Under the pieces are notes generated by a model, which saw nothing but the letters and a program-made list of their open reading frames with translations, was not told the origin of the DNA and ran no database searches. Positions 1-9,511 of a stretch of 64,000 bases of DNA are shown here, piece by piece. Each line of letters starts with the position of its first letter. Position 1 is the first letter of the stretch. The stretch is from Limnobaculum parvum (GTDB lineage: Bacteria; Pseudomonadota; Gammaproteobacteria; Enterobacterales; Enterobacteriaceae), in assembly GCF_003096015.2 (NCBI RefSeq), contig NZ_CP029185.2, positions 1,584,001 to 1,648,000 on the forward strand, in the 5' to 3' direction. Made by a program: the position numbers and the translations under genes.

Positions 1-3000
1 TCATTACCTTCAATACGCTTGATGCCCAGCTTTTTGGCTCGTTGGCGTATGGCGGCGGTTTGTAGCAGATTACGGGCCGCATCAGGTAACAAACCAAAAC
101 GGTCAATCAATTCGATTTTCAGTTCGTCCAGATCGTCTTCAGTCATGGCGCTGGCGATACGTTTGTAGAACGACAGGCGGGTATTGACATCCGGCATATA
201 GTCGTCGGGCAGCAGGGCCGGTACTCGTAGTTCCACGTCGGTCTGGCTTTGGGTCAGGTCTTCTAATGACGGTTCTCGGCCTTCTTTCAGAGCATCTACT
301 GCACTTTCAAGTAGCTCCATATACAGAGAGAAACCGATGGTGGTGATTTGACCACTTTGGTCTTCCCCTAATAGCTCGCCGGCACCGCGAATCTCTAGGT
401 CATGAGTCGCTAACGCAAAACCAGCACCCAGATCTTCCAGTGATGCAACGGCTTCTAAGCGTTTGACCGCATCGGTCGTCATGGCTTTTGGATGGGGGGT
501 TAACAGATAGGCATAGGCTTGATGGTGAGAACGCCCCACACGCCCACGTAACTGGTGAAGCTGAGCCAGTCCAAAACGGTCGGCACGTTCAATAATAATG
601 GTATTAGCATTAGGAATATCAATACCGGTTTCAATAATGGTGGTACATACCAGAACGTTAAAACGCTGATGGTGGAAGTCGGACATCACGCGTTCCAGAT
701 CCCGCTCATGCATTTGACCGTGACCGATAGTAATACGCGCTTCAGGGACTAACTGAATCAAGTGCTCTGTCGCTTTGTTAATGCTGGCTACATCATTATA
801 GAGATAATAAACCTGCCCGCCGCGTAATACTTCCCGCAGAATAGCTTCGCGAATAATCAGATCGTCATACTCGCGCACAAAGGTCTTAACCGCTAAGCGA
901 CGTGCTGGTGGCGTGGCAATAATGGATAGGTCGCGCATACCGCTCATTGCCATATTTAACGTGCGGGGAATTGGGGTTGCGGTTAGCGTTAGAATGTCGA
1001 CATCAGCACGCATAGCTTTAATGCGTTCTTTCTGGCGTACACCAAAGCGATGTTCTTCATCAACAATCAATAGCCCTAAATCTTTCCAGTGAAGATCGCT
1101 TTGAAGTAATTTATGGGTACCAATCAGAATATCAATTTTACCTTCGACGGCAGCTTCTAAAATTTGCTGTTGTTCTTTAGCGGTTCTGAAACGTGACATC
1201 ACCTCAATGCGCACTGGCCAGTTAGCAAAACGATCGCGGAAATTATCATAATGCTGTTGGGCTAATAGCGTTGTGGGTACCAGAATGGCTACTTGCTTAT
1301 TGTTCATAACGGCAAGGAAGGCGGCGCGCATTGCTACTTCGGTTTTACCAAAGCCAACATCGCCACACACTAAACGGTCCATAGCGTTAGCGCGGCACAT
1401 ATCGCCTAATACCGCGCCAATAGCGTTGGTTTGGTCCAGCGTCGGCTCGTAAGGGAATGATTCACAGAATTGCTGATACTGTTCACGATCCTGTTTGAAG
1501 GCAAATCCAGGTTTAGCTTCGCGACGGGCATAAATATCCAGCAGTTCAGCCGCAACATCGCGTACTTTTTCTGCCGCTTTTTGCCGCGCTTTGCTCCAGG
1601 CTTCACCACCCAGTTTATGTAAAGGCGCATTCTCTTCAGCACCGCCGGAATAACGACTGATCAGATGCAAAGAGGAGACAGGAACGTACAGCTTATCTTC
1701 ACCGGCATAAGTCAGAATCAAATATTCAGCTTTAATACCGCCTGCTTCTAATGTGGTTAGCCCCGCGTAGCGGCCAACGCCGTGCTCAAGGTGAACCACA
1801 GGCTGACCTGGGCGAAGTTCTGCGAGGTTACGTACCAACGTATCGGTATTGATTGCCCGGCGATTATCCTGACGGCGAGTCATAATACGTTCGCCTAACA
1901 AATCGCTCTCACAGATAACGGCAAGCTGATTGTTATTATCTAGAAAACCGTGCTCACAACCGCCAATCATCAGATACTGGCCCGGTTGCTGGGCCTGAGT
2001 TAGTTCGTTTATTAGCACCGGACGTAGCTTAATGCGCGCTAATAGCTCCTGTAGCGTTTCTCTGCGACCTTCACTTTCCACCGAGAACACCACTTGCCCT
2101 TGAAAGGTGTCAATAAAGCGACGCAGGTTATCTAATGGCGACTTATTCTGATGCTGAACGGCAATATCCGGCAGTGGTTGATAGTCTAGATTCAGGCTCC
2201 CCGCTTTTTTACTAATGCTTTCATGATCAAGCTGAATTCGTGGCCACTGTTTTAATTCAGAAAACAGTTGATCGACACGTAGCCACAGGTTGTCCGGCGG
2301 CAGAAGGGGGCGCATTGGGTCAACGCGACGGTTATCAAAACGCTGTGAAGCATCAGCCCAGAAGCGTTCGGCAGCGTGCTCGACATTTCCTAGCGTGACT
2401 AACAGAGTATTCGTTGGTAAATAGCTAAACAGGGCCGGAAGCGGCTGACTGAAAAACAGCGGCTGCCAGTATTCAATACCCGCAGGCCAAACGCCTTTGG
2501 ATACCTGCTGGTAGACATGTTCTGCATCACGTCGTACTTCAAATTGCTCACGCCACTGACTGCGAAATAACTCAATCGCATTCTTATCCGTTGGGAACTC
2601 GTGGGCAGGCAAGAGATTAATATGGTCCACTTCATTTAGGGTACGCTGAGTATCCACATCAAATAGACGAATACTGTCGATTTCATCATCAAAGAAGTCC
2701 AAGCGATAAGGCTCTTCGCTTCCCATAGGAAAGAGATCCAGCAGGGCACCTCGGGTAGCAAATTCACCGTGCTCCAGTACCTGATCTACCGAGCGATAGC
2801 CCGCTTGTTCCAGTTGAGCTCGCAGATGATCCCGCGACAGACGGTCGCCTTTTTTTGCGACCAGCGCGTGCCCCATCAAAAATGAGTGAGGGCAAACTTT
2901 CTGCATCAGGGTATTCATTGGCAGAATCATTACGCCATCTTGCATCTGTGGTAGTTGATACAGGCTGGATAGGCGTGAAGAGACAATTTCCTGATGGGGG

Positions 3001-3245
3001 GAGAAACTGTCATAAGGCAGCGTCTCCCAGTCTGGCAACGTCGTTACCGGCTTACGAGTAAACTGACGCAGTTCATCGTTAATTCGCAGAGCCTGTTGCA
3101 TATCCGCAGCAATTAATAGAACCGGACCAGAATGCCGGTTAATAATTTCAGCGCTGATAACTGAAATGGAGGAGCCATATAAATGACCGATCTGACGCAG
3201 ATCACCCGGGCGCTCTGGTAACGTAAAACGATGTTGAAGGGACAT
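1..3245 (-). CDS. mfd: Transcription-repair coupling factor Mfd (3' end outside window)
   Basis: Mfd is a DNA translocase that displaces stalled RNA polymerase from damaged DNA and recruits UvrA for nucleotide-excision repair. The reading frame opens with ATG at 3245 (MSLQHRFTLPERPGD) and stays open for about 1081 codons to the window edge. E. coli Mfd has 1148 residues, so roughly the last 67 are missing. Seen directly: a Walker A segment GDVGFGKTEVAMRA encoded near 1325-1372 and the DEEH-box segment DEEHRFGV near 1041-1070, both of the RecG-like helicase motor. The last visible residues (LGIKRIEGN) match the C-terminal TRCF domain of the family. It is transcribed divergently from lolC, as expected for this locus. 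No frameshift was seen where I checked the frame at the start, the motor motifs and the window edge. Confidence 0.96.
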   Translation of the reverse strand, partial: MSLQHRFTLPERPGDLRQIGHLYGSSISVISAEIINRHSGPVLLIAADMQQALRINDELRQFTRKPVTTLPDWETLPYDSFSPHQEIVSSRLSSLYQLPQMQDGVMILPMNTLMQKVCPHSFLMGHALVAKKGDRLSRDHLRAQLEQAGYRSVDQVLEHGEFATRGALLDLFPMGSEEPYRLDFFDDEIDSIRLFDVDTQRTLNEVDHINLLPAHEFPTDKNAIELFRSQWREQFEVRRDAEHVYQQVSKGVWPAGIEYWQPLFFSQPLPALFSYLPTNTLLVTLGNVEHAAERFWADASQRFDNRRVDPMRPLLPPDNLWLRVDQLFSELKQWPRIQLDHESISKKAGSLNLDYQPLPDIAVQHQNKSPLDNLRRFIDTFQGQVVFSVESEGRRETLQELLARIKLRPVLINELTQAQQPGQYLMIGGCEHGFLDNNNQLAVICESDLLGERIMTRRQDNRRAINTDTLVRNLAELRPGQPVVHLEHGVGRYAGLTTLEAGGIKAEYLILTYAGEDKLYVPVSSLHLISRYSGGAEENAPLHKLGGEAWSKARQKAAEKVRDVAAELLDIYARREAKPGFAFKQDREQYQQFCESFPYEPTLDQTNAIGAVLGDMCRANAMDRLVCGDVGFGKTEVAMRAAFLAVMNNKQVAILVPTTLLAQQHYDNFRDRFANWPVRIEVMSRFRTAKEQQQILEAAVEGKIDILIGTHKLLQSDLHWKDLGLLIVDEEHRFGVRQKERIKAMRADVDILTLTATPIPRTLNMAMSGMRDLSIIATPPARRLAVKTFVREYDDLIIREAILREVLRGGQVYYLYNDVASINKATEHLIQLVPEARITIGHGQMHERDLERVMSDFHHQRFNVLVCTTIIETGIDIPNANTIIIERADRFGLAQLHQLRGRVGRSHHQAYAYLLTPHPKAMTTDAVKRLEAVASLEDLGAGFALATHDLEIRGAGELLGEDQSGQITTIGFSLYMELLESAVDALKEGREPSLEDLTQSQTDVELRVPALLPDDYMPDVNTRLSFYKRIASAMTEDDLDELKIELIDRFGLLPDAARNLLQTAAIRQRAKKLGIKRIEGN

Positions 3246-3663
3246 TCTGTAATAAAATCTCTTTATCTGGCAGGTAGCTAAACCCGCAGGGACGGGCGTT
3301 GCAAGCGCTATCCCATATCAATCTGGCTGAGTGTACGTAACGCTGCGCGTTATGCCACAGGTCATGGTGCGTTCTATTTTAATCTAATCTATGGGGTGTT
3401 GTCCGGTGAAATAAGATTTAAATCTGTGTAAAGGTTCGAGTAACAGGGATTTTTCCATTGGTATATCAATGATAAAATGCGCCGGAAGAAATATCGGCAG
3501 ATAAGCGCTTAAAGGTTCCATAAAGTGCCATCAGCCTTTATTATCGCTGAGTGATAACGCAATGAAAGCGTTTGTCACCATACGATGATTTTTATTACTG
3601 GCTGACTGACTTACCGGGAAGTACTCAACGGTGAGCGTCCATAAAAAGAGTAAATAGATCTTA
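3246..3663. other. mfd-lolC divergent intergenic region
   Basis: This 418-bp spacer separates divergent mfd and lolC. In E. coli ycfT lies here; no coding frame of that kind is present. It must hold both promoters. An AT-rich stretch around 3455-3480 containing GATAAAAT is a possible lolC -10 region, but no convincing -35 partner was found, so no promoter is claimed. Nothing else was recognised. Confidence 0.5.
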
Positions 3664-4866
3664 ATGTATCAACCCGTTGCGTTATTTATAGGTCTGCGCT
3701 ACATGCGTGGAAGAGCGTCAGACCGGTTTAGCCAGTTTGTCTCGTGGTTGTCCACCATCGGTATTACCCTCGGTGTGATGGCATTGATTACCGTATTATC
3801 GGTAATGAATGGCTTCGAGCAGGAGCTGGAAAAGAATATTCTGGGATTGATGCCACAGGCGTTAGTCACCACCAAGCAGGGGAACGTCAATCCTCAGGAA
3901 CATCCCGTTACCCAGCTATCATCACTGCCGGGTGTAACACGCATTGTTCCGTTAACCACCGGTGATGTGGTTTTACAGAGCGCCAAGGGGCTCTCTGTCG
4001 GCGTCATGTTGGGTATCAATAAAGAAGATAATGATCCACTGGCAGGTGCTGTTTATGGTACCCATGTTTCCCAACTAGAGCCAGGCAGCTACCGGGTAAT
4101 TCTCGGTGAGAAGCTGGCAGAACAGTTGGGAATTAAACTCGGGGATCAGATCAGAATTATGGTGACCGGAGCCAGCCAGTTTACGCCGATGGGGCGTATT
4201 CCCAGCCAACGATTGTTTACGGTAATTGGTACGTTTGGTGCTGGTAGTGAAGTGGATGCCAGCGAGCTGCTGGTGAATCAACAGGATGCTTCCCGTTTAA
4301 TGCGCTATGCGGTGGGGAATATCAGCGGTTGGCGTTTGTATATGCAAAAACCGTTGGATGTGGTTTCCCTCAGTCAACAACCGCTGCCCGAAGGGCTGGT
4401 GATGAAGGACTGGCGGGAGCGTAAAGGTGAACTGTTTCAGGCTGTACGGATGGAAAAAAATATGATGGGGTTGTTGATTGGCCTGATTATCGCCGTCGCC
4501 GCCTTTAATATCGTTACCTCTCTGAGCTTGCTGGTGATGGAGAAACAAGGGGAAGTGGCTATCCTGAAAACTCAGGGGCTTAAACGTCGTCAGATTATGA
4601 GTGTCTTTATGGTTCAGGGGGCTACCGCAGGCGTCATTGGTACGCTGTTGGGTTCATTATTCGGGATTTTGCTCTCCAGTCACCTGAATGCACTGATGCC
4701 ATTTATTGGGCGTTCCTTATCCGGAGTTGCTTTACCTGTGGTTATCGATTATTCCCAAGTCATTATTATTGCGCTGTTCTCTATAGGGTTGGCGCTGCTT
4801 TCTACACTTTATCCTTCCTGGCGGGCTGCCGCCGTACAACCCGCAGAGGCATTACGCTATGAATAA
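3664..4866 (+). CDS. lolC: Lipoprotein-releasing ABC transporter permease LolC
   Basis: LolC is one of the two membrane subunits of LolCDE, which extracts outer-membrane lipoproteins from the inner membrane and hands them to the chaperone LolA. The 400-residue protein has the family layout: a first membrane helix at about residues 25-45 (SWLSTIGITLGVMALITVLS), a large periplasmic domain to about 260, then three helices in the C-terminal third within an FtsX-type permease domain. The N-terminus MYQPVALFIGLRYMRGR is typical of LolC. The gene overlaps lolD by 8 bases, and lolC-lolD-lolE forms a tightly coupled operon. LolC and LolE are paralogues; the first position in the operon and the N-terminus favour LolC here. 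Confidence 0.96.
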   Translation: MYQPVALFIGLRYMRGRASDRFSQFVSWLSTIGITLGVMALITVLSVMNGFEQELEKNILGLMPQALVTTKQGNVNPQEHPVTQLSSLPGVTRIVPLTTGDVVLQSAKGLSVGVMLGINKEDNDPLAGAVYGTHVSQLEPGSYRVILGEKLAEQLGIKLGDQIRIMVTGASQFTPMGRIPSQRLFTVIGTFGAGSEVDASELLVNQQDASRLMRYAVGNISGWRLYMQKPLDVVSLSQQPLPEGLVMKDWRERKGELFQAVRMEKNMMGLLIGLIIAVAAFNIVTSLSLLVMEKQGEVAILKTQGLKRRQIMSVFMVQGATAGVIGTLLGSLFGILLSSHLNALMPFIGRSLSGVALPVVIDYSQVIIIALFSIGLALLSTLYPSWRAAAVQPAEALRYE

Positions 4867-5563
4867 TTCTTTGTTACTGCAATGTGTAGACCTTTGCAAA
4901 ACTTATCAGGAAGGCAAACTGAAAACCGAAGTGTTAAAGGACGTCGCCTTTTCTATGGCACCTGGCGAATTAATGGCGATTGTCGGTAGCTCGGGTTCGG
5001 GAAAAAGTACGCTATTGCATCTGCTGGGGGGGTTAGATGCTCCAACCTCCGGTGATGTCATTTTTAAAGGCCGTTCGTTGAGCGCTATGAGTTCAACGAA
5101 CAAAGCGGAACTGCGTAATACACAACTGGGGTTCATCTATCAGTTTCATCATCTGTTGCCCGATTTTACCGCATTAGAAAATGCCGCCATGCCGTTAATG
5201 ATTGGTCAGGTTAAGCCTTCTGAAGCAGAAGATCGTGCCAGAGCCATGTTGGCTGCGGTTGGGCTCGAGAAACGCGCGGCGCACCGTCCGTCAGAGCTAT
5301 CCGGCGGAGAACGCCAGCGCGTGGCGATTGCCCGGGCACTGGTCAACAATCCGGCGCTGGTGTTGGCTGATGAACCGACGGGAAATTTGGATCAACGCAC
5401 AGCGGATAGTATTTTTGAACTGTTGGGCAAGCTGAATCAGCAGCAGGGCACCGCTTTTCTGGTGGTGACTCATGATTTGAAACTGGCTCGTCGTCTCGAT
5501 CGTCAGCTTGAAATGCGTGATGGCCACCTGAGTCAGCAGTCAATGATGCTGGAGGCTGAGTAA
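4859..5563 (+). CDS. lolD: Lipoprotein-releasing ABC transporter ATPase LolD
   Basis: LolD is the cytoplasmic ATPase that powers LolCE-mediated lipoprotein release. Its 234 residues contain a complete ABC cassette: Walker A GSSGSGKST at 43-51, a Q-loop around Q95, the signature LSGGE at 147-151, Walker B LVLADE at 167-172, and an H-loop in VVTHD. The start codon overlaps the last 8 bases of lolC, and its stop overlaps the lolE start by one base, which implies translational coupling and fixed stoichiometry. Length and motifs match E. coli LolD. Confidence 0.97.
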   Translation: MNNSLLLQCVDLCKTYQEGKLKTEVLKDVAFSMAPGELMAIVGSSGSGKSTLLHLLGGLDAPTSGDVIFKGRSLSAMSSTNKAELRNTQLGFIYQFHHLLPDFTALENAAMPLMIGQVKPSEAEDRARAMLAAVGLEKRAAHRPSELSGGERQRVAIARALVNNPALVLADEPTGNLDQRTADSIFELLGKLNQQQGTAFLVVTHDLKLARRLDRQLEMRDGHLSQQSMMLEAE

Positions 5564-6816
5564 TGTCTGCTGCGCCTCTGTCGTTAAAGATAGCACTTCG
5601 TTTTAGCCGTGGACGTCGACGTAGCGGAATGGTATCGCTGATATCCATCATTTCGACCATTGGTATTGCGTTGGGTGTAGCGGTATTGATTATTGGCCTG
5701 AGCGCCATGAACGGTTTTGAGCGTGAGCTGAAAAATCGCATTCTGGCGGTTGTTCCTCATGGTGAAATTGAGGCCGTTGATCAGCCATTTAATGACTGGC
5801 CTGAAGCATTAAAAAAGGTTGAGCAAACGGACGGCGTGGCAGCGGCAGCGCCTTTCATTTCATTTACCGGCTTGGTGGAAAGCGGTACGCAACTGCGCGC
5901 TATTCAGGTTCGTGGCGTACAACCGGATCAGGAAGAAAAGCTGAGCGCTTTGCCGCAGTTCGTGCAGGATAACGCCTGGAAACAGTTTAAAGCCGGTGAG
6001 CAGCAACTGATTTTAGGCAAAGGTATTGCTGATGAGCTAAATGTAAAGCAAGGGGATTGGGTAACGGTCATGATCCCAAGTAGCGACCCAAGCGGTGAGA
6101 TGAAAATCGGCCAGCCTCAACGAATTCGTTTGCATATCGCAGGAATCTTACAGCTAAGTGGGATGCTCGATCATAGCTTTGGTATGGTGCCACTGAGCGA
6201 TGCACAGCAATATCTGGAGATGGGGAACAGCGTCACCGGCATTGCGTTCAAAGCGAATGATGTTTTCACTGCCAATGTGGTCTCTAAGCATGCGGTGAAT
6301 GCCACGGGTAAATATGCCTATTATCGCAGTTGGATTTCTACTTATGGCTATATGTACCGCGATATTCAATTGGTACGTAGCATCATGTATTTGGCGATGA
6401 TTCTGGTGATTGGCGTTGCCTGCTTCAATATTGTTTCAACGCTGGTGATGGCGGTAAAAGATAAAAGCTCAGATATTGCGGTATTGCGAACCCTGGGGGC
6501 GAAAGACCGGTTGATTCGTTCAGTGTTTATTTGGTACGGATTAATGGCAGGGTTGATTGGTAGTATCAGTGGAGTTGTCGTGGGGGTTATCGTATCCATG
6601 CAGCTCACGAATGTCATTAAGATGATAGAAAACATGATTGGACATCATTTCTTGTCGGGAGGCGTCTATTTTATTGATTTCTTACCGTCAGAATTACATT
6701 TGCTTGATGTGGTTAGCGTACTGGTTACATCCATTATTCTGAGCCTGATAGCCAGTTGGTATCCAGCCAGACGGGCAAGCCGTATCGACCCGGCACGAGT
6801 GCTGAGTGGGCAATAA
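5563..6816 (+). CDS. lolE: Lipoprotein-releasing ABC transporter permease LolE
   Basis: LolE is the second permease of LolCDE and the subunit that binds the outgoing lipoprotein. The 417-residue protein parallels LolC: one helix near residues 25-45 (SLISIISTIGIALGVAVLII), a periplasmic domain of about 220 residues, and three C-terminal helices ending in the FtsX-like segment SWYPARRASRIDPARVL. It begins with ATG overlapping the lolD stop by one base. It closes the lolCDE unit, and nagK follows 35 bases later on the same strand, so read-through is plausible. Confidence 0.96.
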   Translation: MSAAPLSLKIALRFSRGRRRSGMVSLISIISTIGIALGVAVLIIGLSAMNGFERELKNRILAVVPHGEIEAVDQPFNDWPEALKKVEQTDGVAAAAPFISFTGLVESGTQLRAIQVRGVQPDQEEKLSALPQFVQDNAWKQFKAGEQQLILGKGIADELNVKQGDWVTVMIPSSDPSGEMKIGQPQRIRLHIAGILQLSGMLDHSFGMVPLSDAQQYLEMGNSVTGIAFKANDVFTANVVSKHAVNATGKYAYYRSWISTYGYMYRDIQLVRSIMYLAMILVIGVACFNIVSTLVMAVKDKSSDIAVLRTLGAKDRLIRSVFIWYGLMAGLIGSISGVVVGVIVSMQLTNVIKMIENMIGHHFLSGGVYFIDFLPSELHLLDVVSVLVTSIILSLIASWYPARRASRIDPARVLSGQ

Positions 6817-6851
6817 TTATCTGGGAACTAATAATCGAGAAGGGAAGGAAT

Positions 6852-7763
6852 ATGTACTACGGTTTTGATATGGGCGGTACCAAAATAGAGTTCGGTGCTT
6901 TTGATGAACATCATCATCGCCTGATTCAAAAACGGGTTCCTACTCCTCGTGATGACTATCCGACACTACTAAAAACACTGACTGAGTTAGTCCTTGAGGC
7001 CGACCGTCAATTAGGGTGTCAGGGCAAGGTCGGTATTGGTATACCCGGTATGCCCGATGGGGAATCCGGTAAACTATTTACCGCTAATGTCCCAGCCGCA
7101 ATGGGTAAGCCACTGGCTAACGATTTGGCAGCGTTAATTCAGCGCCCTGTACGAATAGATAATGACGCCAACTGCTTTGCCCTGTCAGAAGCTTGGGATG
7201 GTGAATTCCGTCAATATCCCAGCGTATTGGGTATTATTCTGGGTACTGGCGTTGGCGGCGGCATTGTTATTAACGGAAAAACCTTTAGTGGTCGTCACTA
7301 TATTGCCGGTGAATTTGGTCATCTGAGATTGCCGGTTGATGCACTGGAAGTCCTGGGCAGAGATATTCCTCGGGTAGCCTGTGGTTGTGGTCACGCGGGT
7401 TGTATCGAAAACTATATTTCCGGTAGAGGATTTGAATGGGTGTATCAGCATTTCACTGGCGAAAAATTACCGGCTCAGCAAATTATTCAGCATTACCGTG
7501 CAGGAGAGGCCAAGGCGGTAGAACATGTTGACCGTTTCTTAGACTTACTGGCTGTTTGTCTGGCCAATATTTTTACGGTTCTCGATCCTCATCTGGTGGT
7601 GATTGGCGGTGGATTATCCAACTTTGATGAGATGTATCCTTTGTTACCAGAGCGAATTAGGCCACACTTATTAAGCGTGGCAAAAGTACCTCGCATCGAA
7701 AAGGCCCGCTGGGGCGATTCTGGCGGTGTTCGTGGTGCCGCATTTTTAAATTTATTGGATTAA
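6852..7763 (+). CDS. nagK: N-acetyl-D-glucosamine kinase NagK
   Basis: NagK phosphorylates free GlcNAc to GlcNAc-6-P, recycling amino sugar released during murein turnover. The protein is a ROK-family kinase: the N-terminal phosphate-binding motif DMGGT lies at residues 6-10, the catalytic segment DNDANC follows near residue 105, and a zinc-binding ROK signature CGCGHAGC lies around residues 177-184. The frame stays open upstream to 6756, but ATG 6852 follows a GAAGGAA ribosome-binding site, does not overlap lolE, and gives 303 residues, the E. coli length. It has the same neighbours (lolE, cobB) as in E. coli. Confidence 0.95.
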   Translation: MYYGFDMGGTKIEFGAFDEHHHRLIQKRVPTPRDDYPTLLKTLTELVLEADRQLGCQGKVGIGIPGMPDGESGKLFTANVPAAMGKPLANDLAALIQRPVRIDNDANCFALSEAWDGEFRQYPSVLGIILGTGVGGGIVINGKTFSGRHYIAGEFGHLRLPVDALEVLGRDIPRVACGCGHAGCIENYISGRGFEWVYQHFTGEKLPAQQIIQHYRAGEAKAVEHVDRFLDLLAVCLANIFTVLDPHLVVIGGGLSNFDEMYPLLPERIRPHLLSVAKVPRIEKARWGDSGGVRGAAFLNLLD

Positions 7764-7791
7764 ATCCGGGTAATAAAAGGAGTTTGTAGCC

Positions 7792-8640
7792 ATGCGAGTT
7801 CATCGCCGTTTGTTTCGTTCGAGGGTGAAACATATACGACATCAGCGCCATCGTATGCGTTATTACCACAGCGTACTTTGTTCAGCGTGTGAAGAGGTGA
7901 AAGCCAGCCAGAATCCATCGGTAGTAGTATTAACCGGTGCGGGCATTTCTGCGGAGTCCGGAATACGAACTTTCCGTGCTTCAGACGGGCTATGGGAAGA
8001 TCATCGTATTGAGGATGTTGCGACTCCAGAAGGTTTTGAAGCCAATCCAGAACTGGTTCAGACATTCTATAATGCCCGCCGCCGCCAATTGCTCAACCCT
8101 GAAATTCAACCCAATGAAGCACACAAAGCGCTGGCGAAATTGGAAGACTCTCTGGGCAATAACTTTCTACTGATTACGCAAAACGTCGATAACTTACATG
8201 AACGTGCCGGCAATATGCGAGTTATCCATATGCATGGCGAATTGATGAAAGTTCGTTGTACTAAATCAGGCAAGGTCAGTGAATGGAAAGGGGATATATC
8301 GGTTAACGATCTCTGCGACTGCTGCCAGCCTCCACAGCCAATGCGTCCACATATCGTCTGGTTTGGTGAAATGCCCTTTGAGATGGATAAAATCAATCAG
8401 GCCATTGCTGAAGCCGATTACTTTATTGCTATCGGAACTTCGGGTCATGTTTATCCTGCCGCTGGATTTGTACGCAGTGCTCGTTTATATGGCGCCCATA
8501 CCGTTGAGTTGAATCTGGAAGAGAGCAAGGTTGGCAGTAGCTTTACGGAAAAACACTATGGCTTAGCCAGTGAAGTGGTACCGAAATATATTCAGGATAC
8601 GTTTCTGAACACGCTTACAACTGATTGTGTAAATAAGTAA
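7792..8640 (+). CDS. cobB: NAD-dependent protein deacylase CobB (sirtuin)
   Basis: CobB is the bacterial class III sirtuin that removes acetyl and succinyl groups from lysines, for example on acetyl-CoA synthetase. Seen in the 282-residue translation: GAGISAESGIRTF at about 49-61 for NAD binding, TQNVDNLHERAG, the catalytic histidine in IHMHGEL, and a cysteine pair (CDCC) expected in the zinc site. Residues 1-40 form a basic, arginine/histidine-rich extension like the long E. coli isoform. A second in-frame ATG at 7855 (MRYYHSVLC) could give a shorter form. An AGGAG motif precedes 7792. Confidence 0.95.
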   Translation: MRVHRRLFRSRVKHIRHQRHRMRYYHSVLCSACEEVKASQNPSVVVLTGAGISAESGIRTFRASDGLWEDHRIEDVATPEGFEANPELVQTFYNARRRQLLNPEIQPNEAHKALAKLEDSLGNNFLLITQNVDNLHERAGNMRVIHMHGELMKVRCTKSGKVSEWKGDISVNDLCDCCQPPQPMRPHIVWFGEMPFEMDKINQAIAEADYFIAIGTSGHVYPAAGFVRSARLYGAHTVELNLEESKVGSSFTEKHYGLASEVVPKYIQDTFLNTLTTDCVNK

Positions 8641-8648
8641 TGGTGCTA

Positions 8649-8685
8649 TAGGGTTAATAAATAAGGGGATTATTTATTAACCCTA
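8649..8685 (+). terminator. Stem-loop downstream of cobB
   Basis: A perfect 15-bp inverted repeat (8649-8663 with 8671-8685; arm AGGGTTAATAAATA plus one flanking pair) with a 7-nt loop follows the cobB stop codon. No T-tract follows it, so it may act as a weak terminator or as a 3' mRNA-stabilising hairpin. Confidence 0.55.
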
Positions 8686-8750
8686 AAATCTTAATTATTT
8701 GATATACCCGATCATCTTTAACTTAAAACCAATGATAAAGGCAAGATGAG

Positions 8751-9203
8751 ATGAATAACAATCTGATATTCCTTGCCGATGCATCAGAGTATCCGCAGAT
8801 TACCGAATTATGGGAGCGCTCTGTCAGAGCCACTCATGACTTTTTACCAGAAGAGGATATTCAGTTCTTTCGCCCGCTGATATTGAATGAATTCCTACCA
8901 ATGGTAACGCTGTTTTGCACCAAAACTATGCAGGGCCGTATCAGCGGATTTATTGGCATAGCAGAAGATAAAGTCGAAATGCTGTTTATCGATCCTGACT
9001 ATCGCGGTCAGGGGTTAGGTAAACGACTATTAAACTATGCTATTGCTCAGAAACATATCACTCAGGTAGACGTGAACGAACAAAATCAGCAGGCAGTTGG
9101 CTTCTATCTTAATTGTGGGTTTGAGGTAGCGGGGCGATCTGAACTGGATGGTATGGGGAAAGCGTATCCGATATTGCAGTTGAGGTTGAAGTCGGGAAGT
9201 TAG
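8751..9203 (+). CDS. yjaB: GNAT-family N-acetyltransferase, YjaB type
   Basis: A 150-residue GCN5-related acetyltransferase using acetyl-CoA; the physiological acceptor is unknown. The central LFIDPDYRGQGLGKRLL (about residues 80-96) holds the R/Q-x-x-G-x-G/A pyrophosphate-binding loop. The segments SVRATHDFLP near the N-terminus, VNEQNQQAVGFY, and the C-terminal GRSELDGMGKAYPILQL closely resemble E. coli YjaB. In E. coli yjaB lies elsewhere; here it sits alone between cobB and a repeat cluster, where E. coli has ycfZ-ymfA, so it belongs to an accessory patch. Orthology rests on motif resemblance only. Confidence 0.8.
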   Translation: MNNNLIFLADASEYPQITELWERSVRATHDFLPEEDIQFFRPLILNEFLPMVTLFCTKTMQGRISGFIGIAEDKVEMLFIDPDYRGQGLGKRLLNYAIAQKHITQVDVNEQNQQAVGFYLNCGFEVAGRSELDGMGKAYPILQLRLKSGS

Positions 9204-9480
9204 TTAGGTATTGCGTTTTGAGTCAGTTTCGCCCGCAATTAGGGTGGTGTGTTATCAAACTACCGTGCGGCGGTCGAGCAAGAGGCGTTAAGGCGAACGC
9301 TTCCTGCACCTCCGCGCCTTCGCACACGAATGAAGGTCGCTACGCGACTGCCTTCCTCCTTCACTCGGGCTTACGCACCGGCATGGATTCGTTCCAGACG
9401 AAGCCATGCCTCGCCAAACATTCATGTTTGGCGTGCTACCCTCTCTCAGTCGTCAGCTGAATTCCAGTGCTTTTAAAGGT
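9204..9480. repeat. GC-rich non-coding hairpin cluster
   Basis: About 280 bp after yjaB with no credible gene but several strong inverted repeats. Examples are CGCCAAACAT (9412-9421) pairing with 9424-9433 over a 2-nt loop, and GGCATGGATTCGT (9380-9392) pairing with 9398-9410 with one mismatch. Composition is more GC-rich than the flanks. Overlapping open frames here (9218-9460 and 9249-9476) lack family features and run through the palindromes, so they were rejected. It looks like another repetitive intergenic element; no second copy was found in the window. Confidence 0.55.
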
Positions 9481-9511
9481 TAACAGAAGAAGGTCAAAGG
9501 ATTGTTTAGTA

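Noticed and set aside
5343..5741. 132-codon open frame on the minus strand across lolD/lolE
   Set aside because: It is antisense to two well-conserved genes and has no family features; typical shadow frame.
9218..9476. Two overlapping open frames in the yjaB downstream region
   Set aside because: They pass through strong palindromes, lack ribosome-binding sites and family motifs, and overlap each other in different frames.
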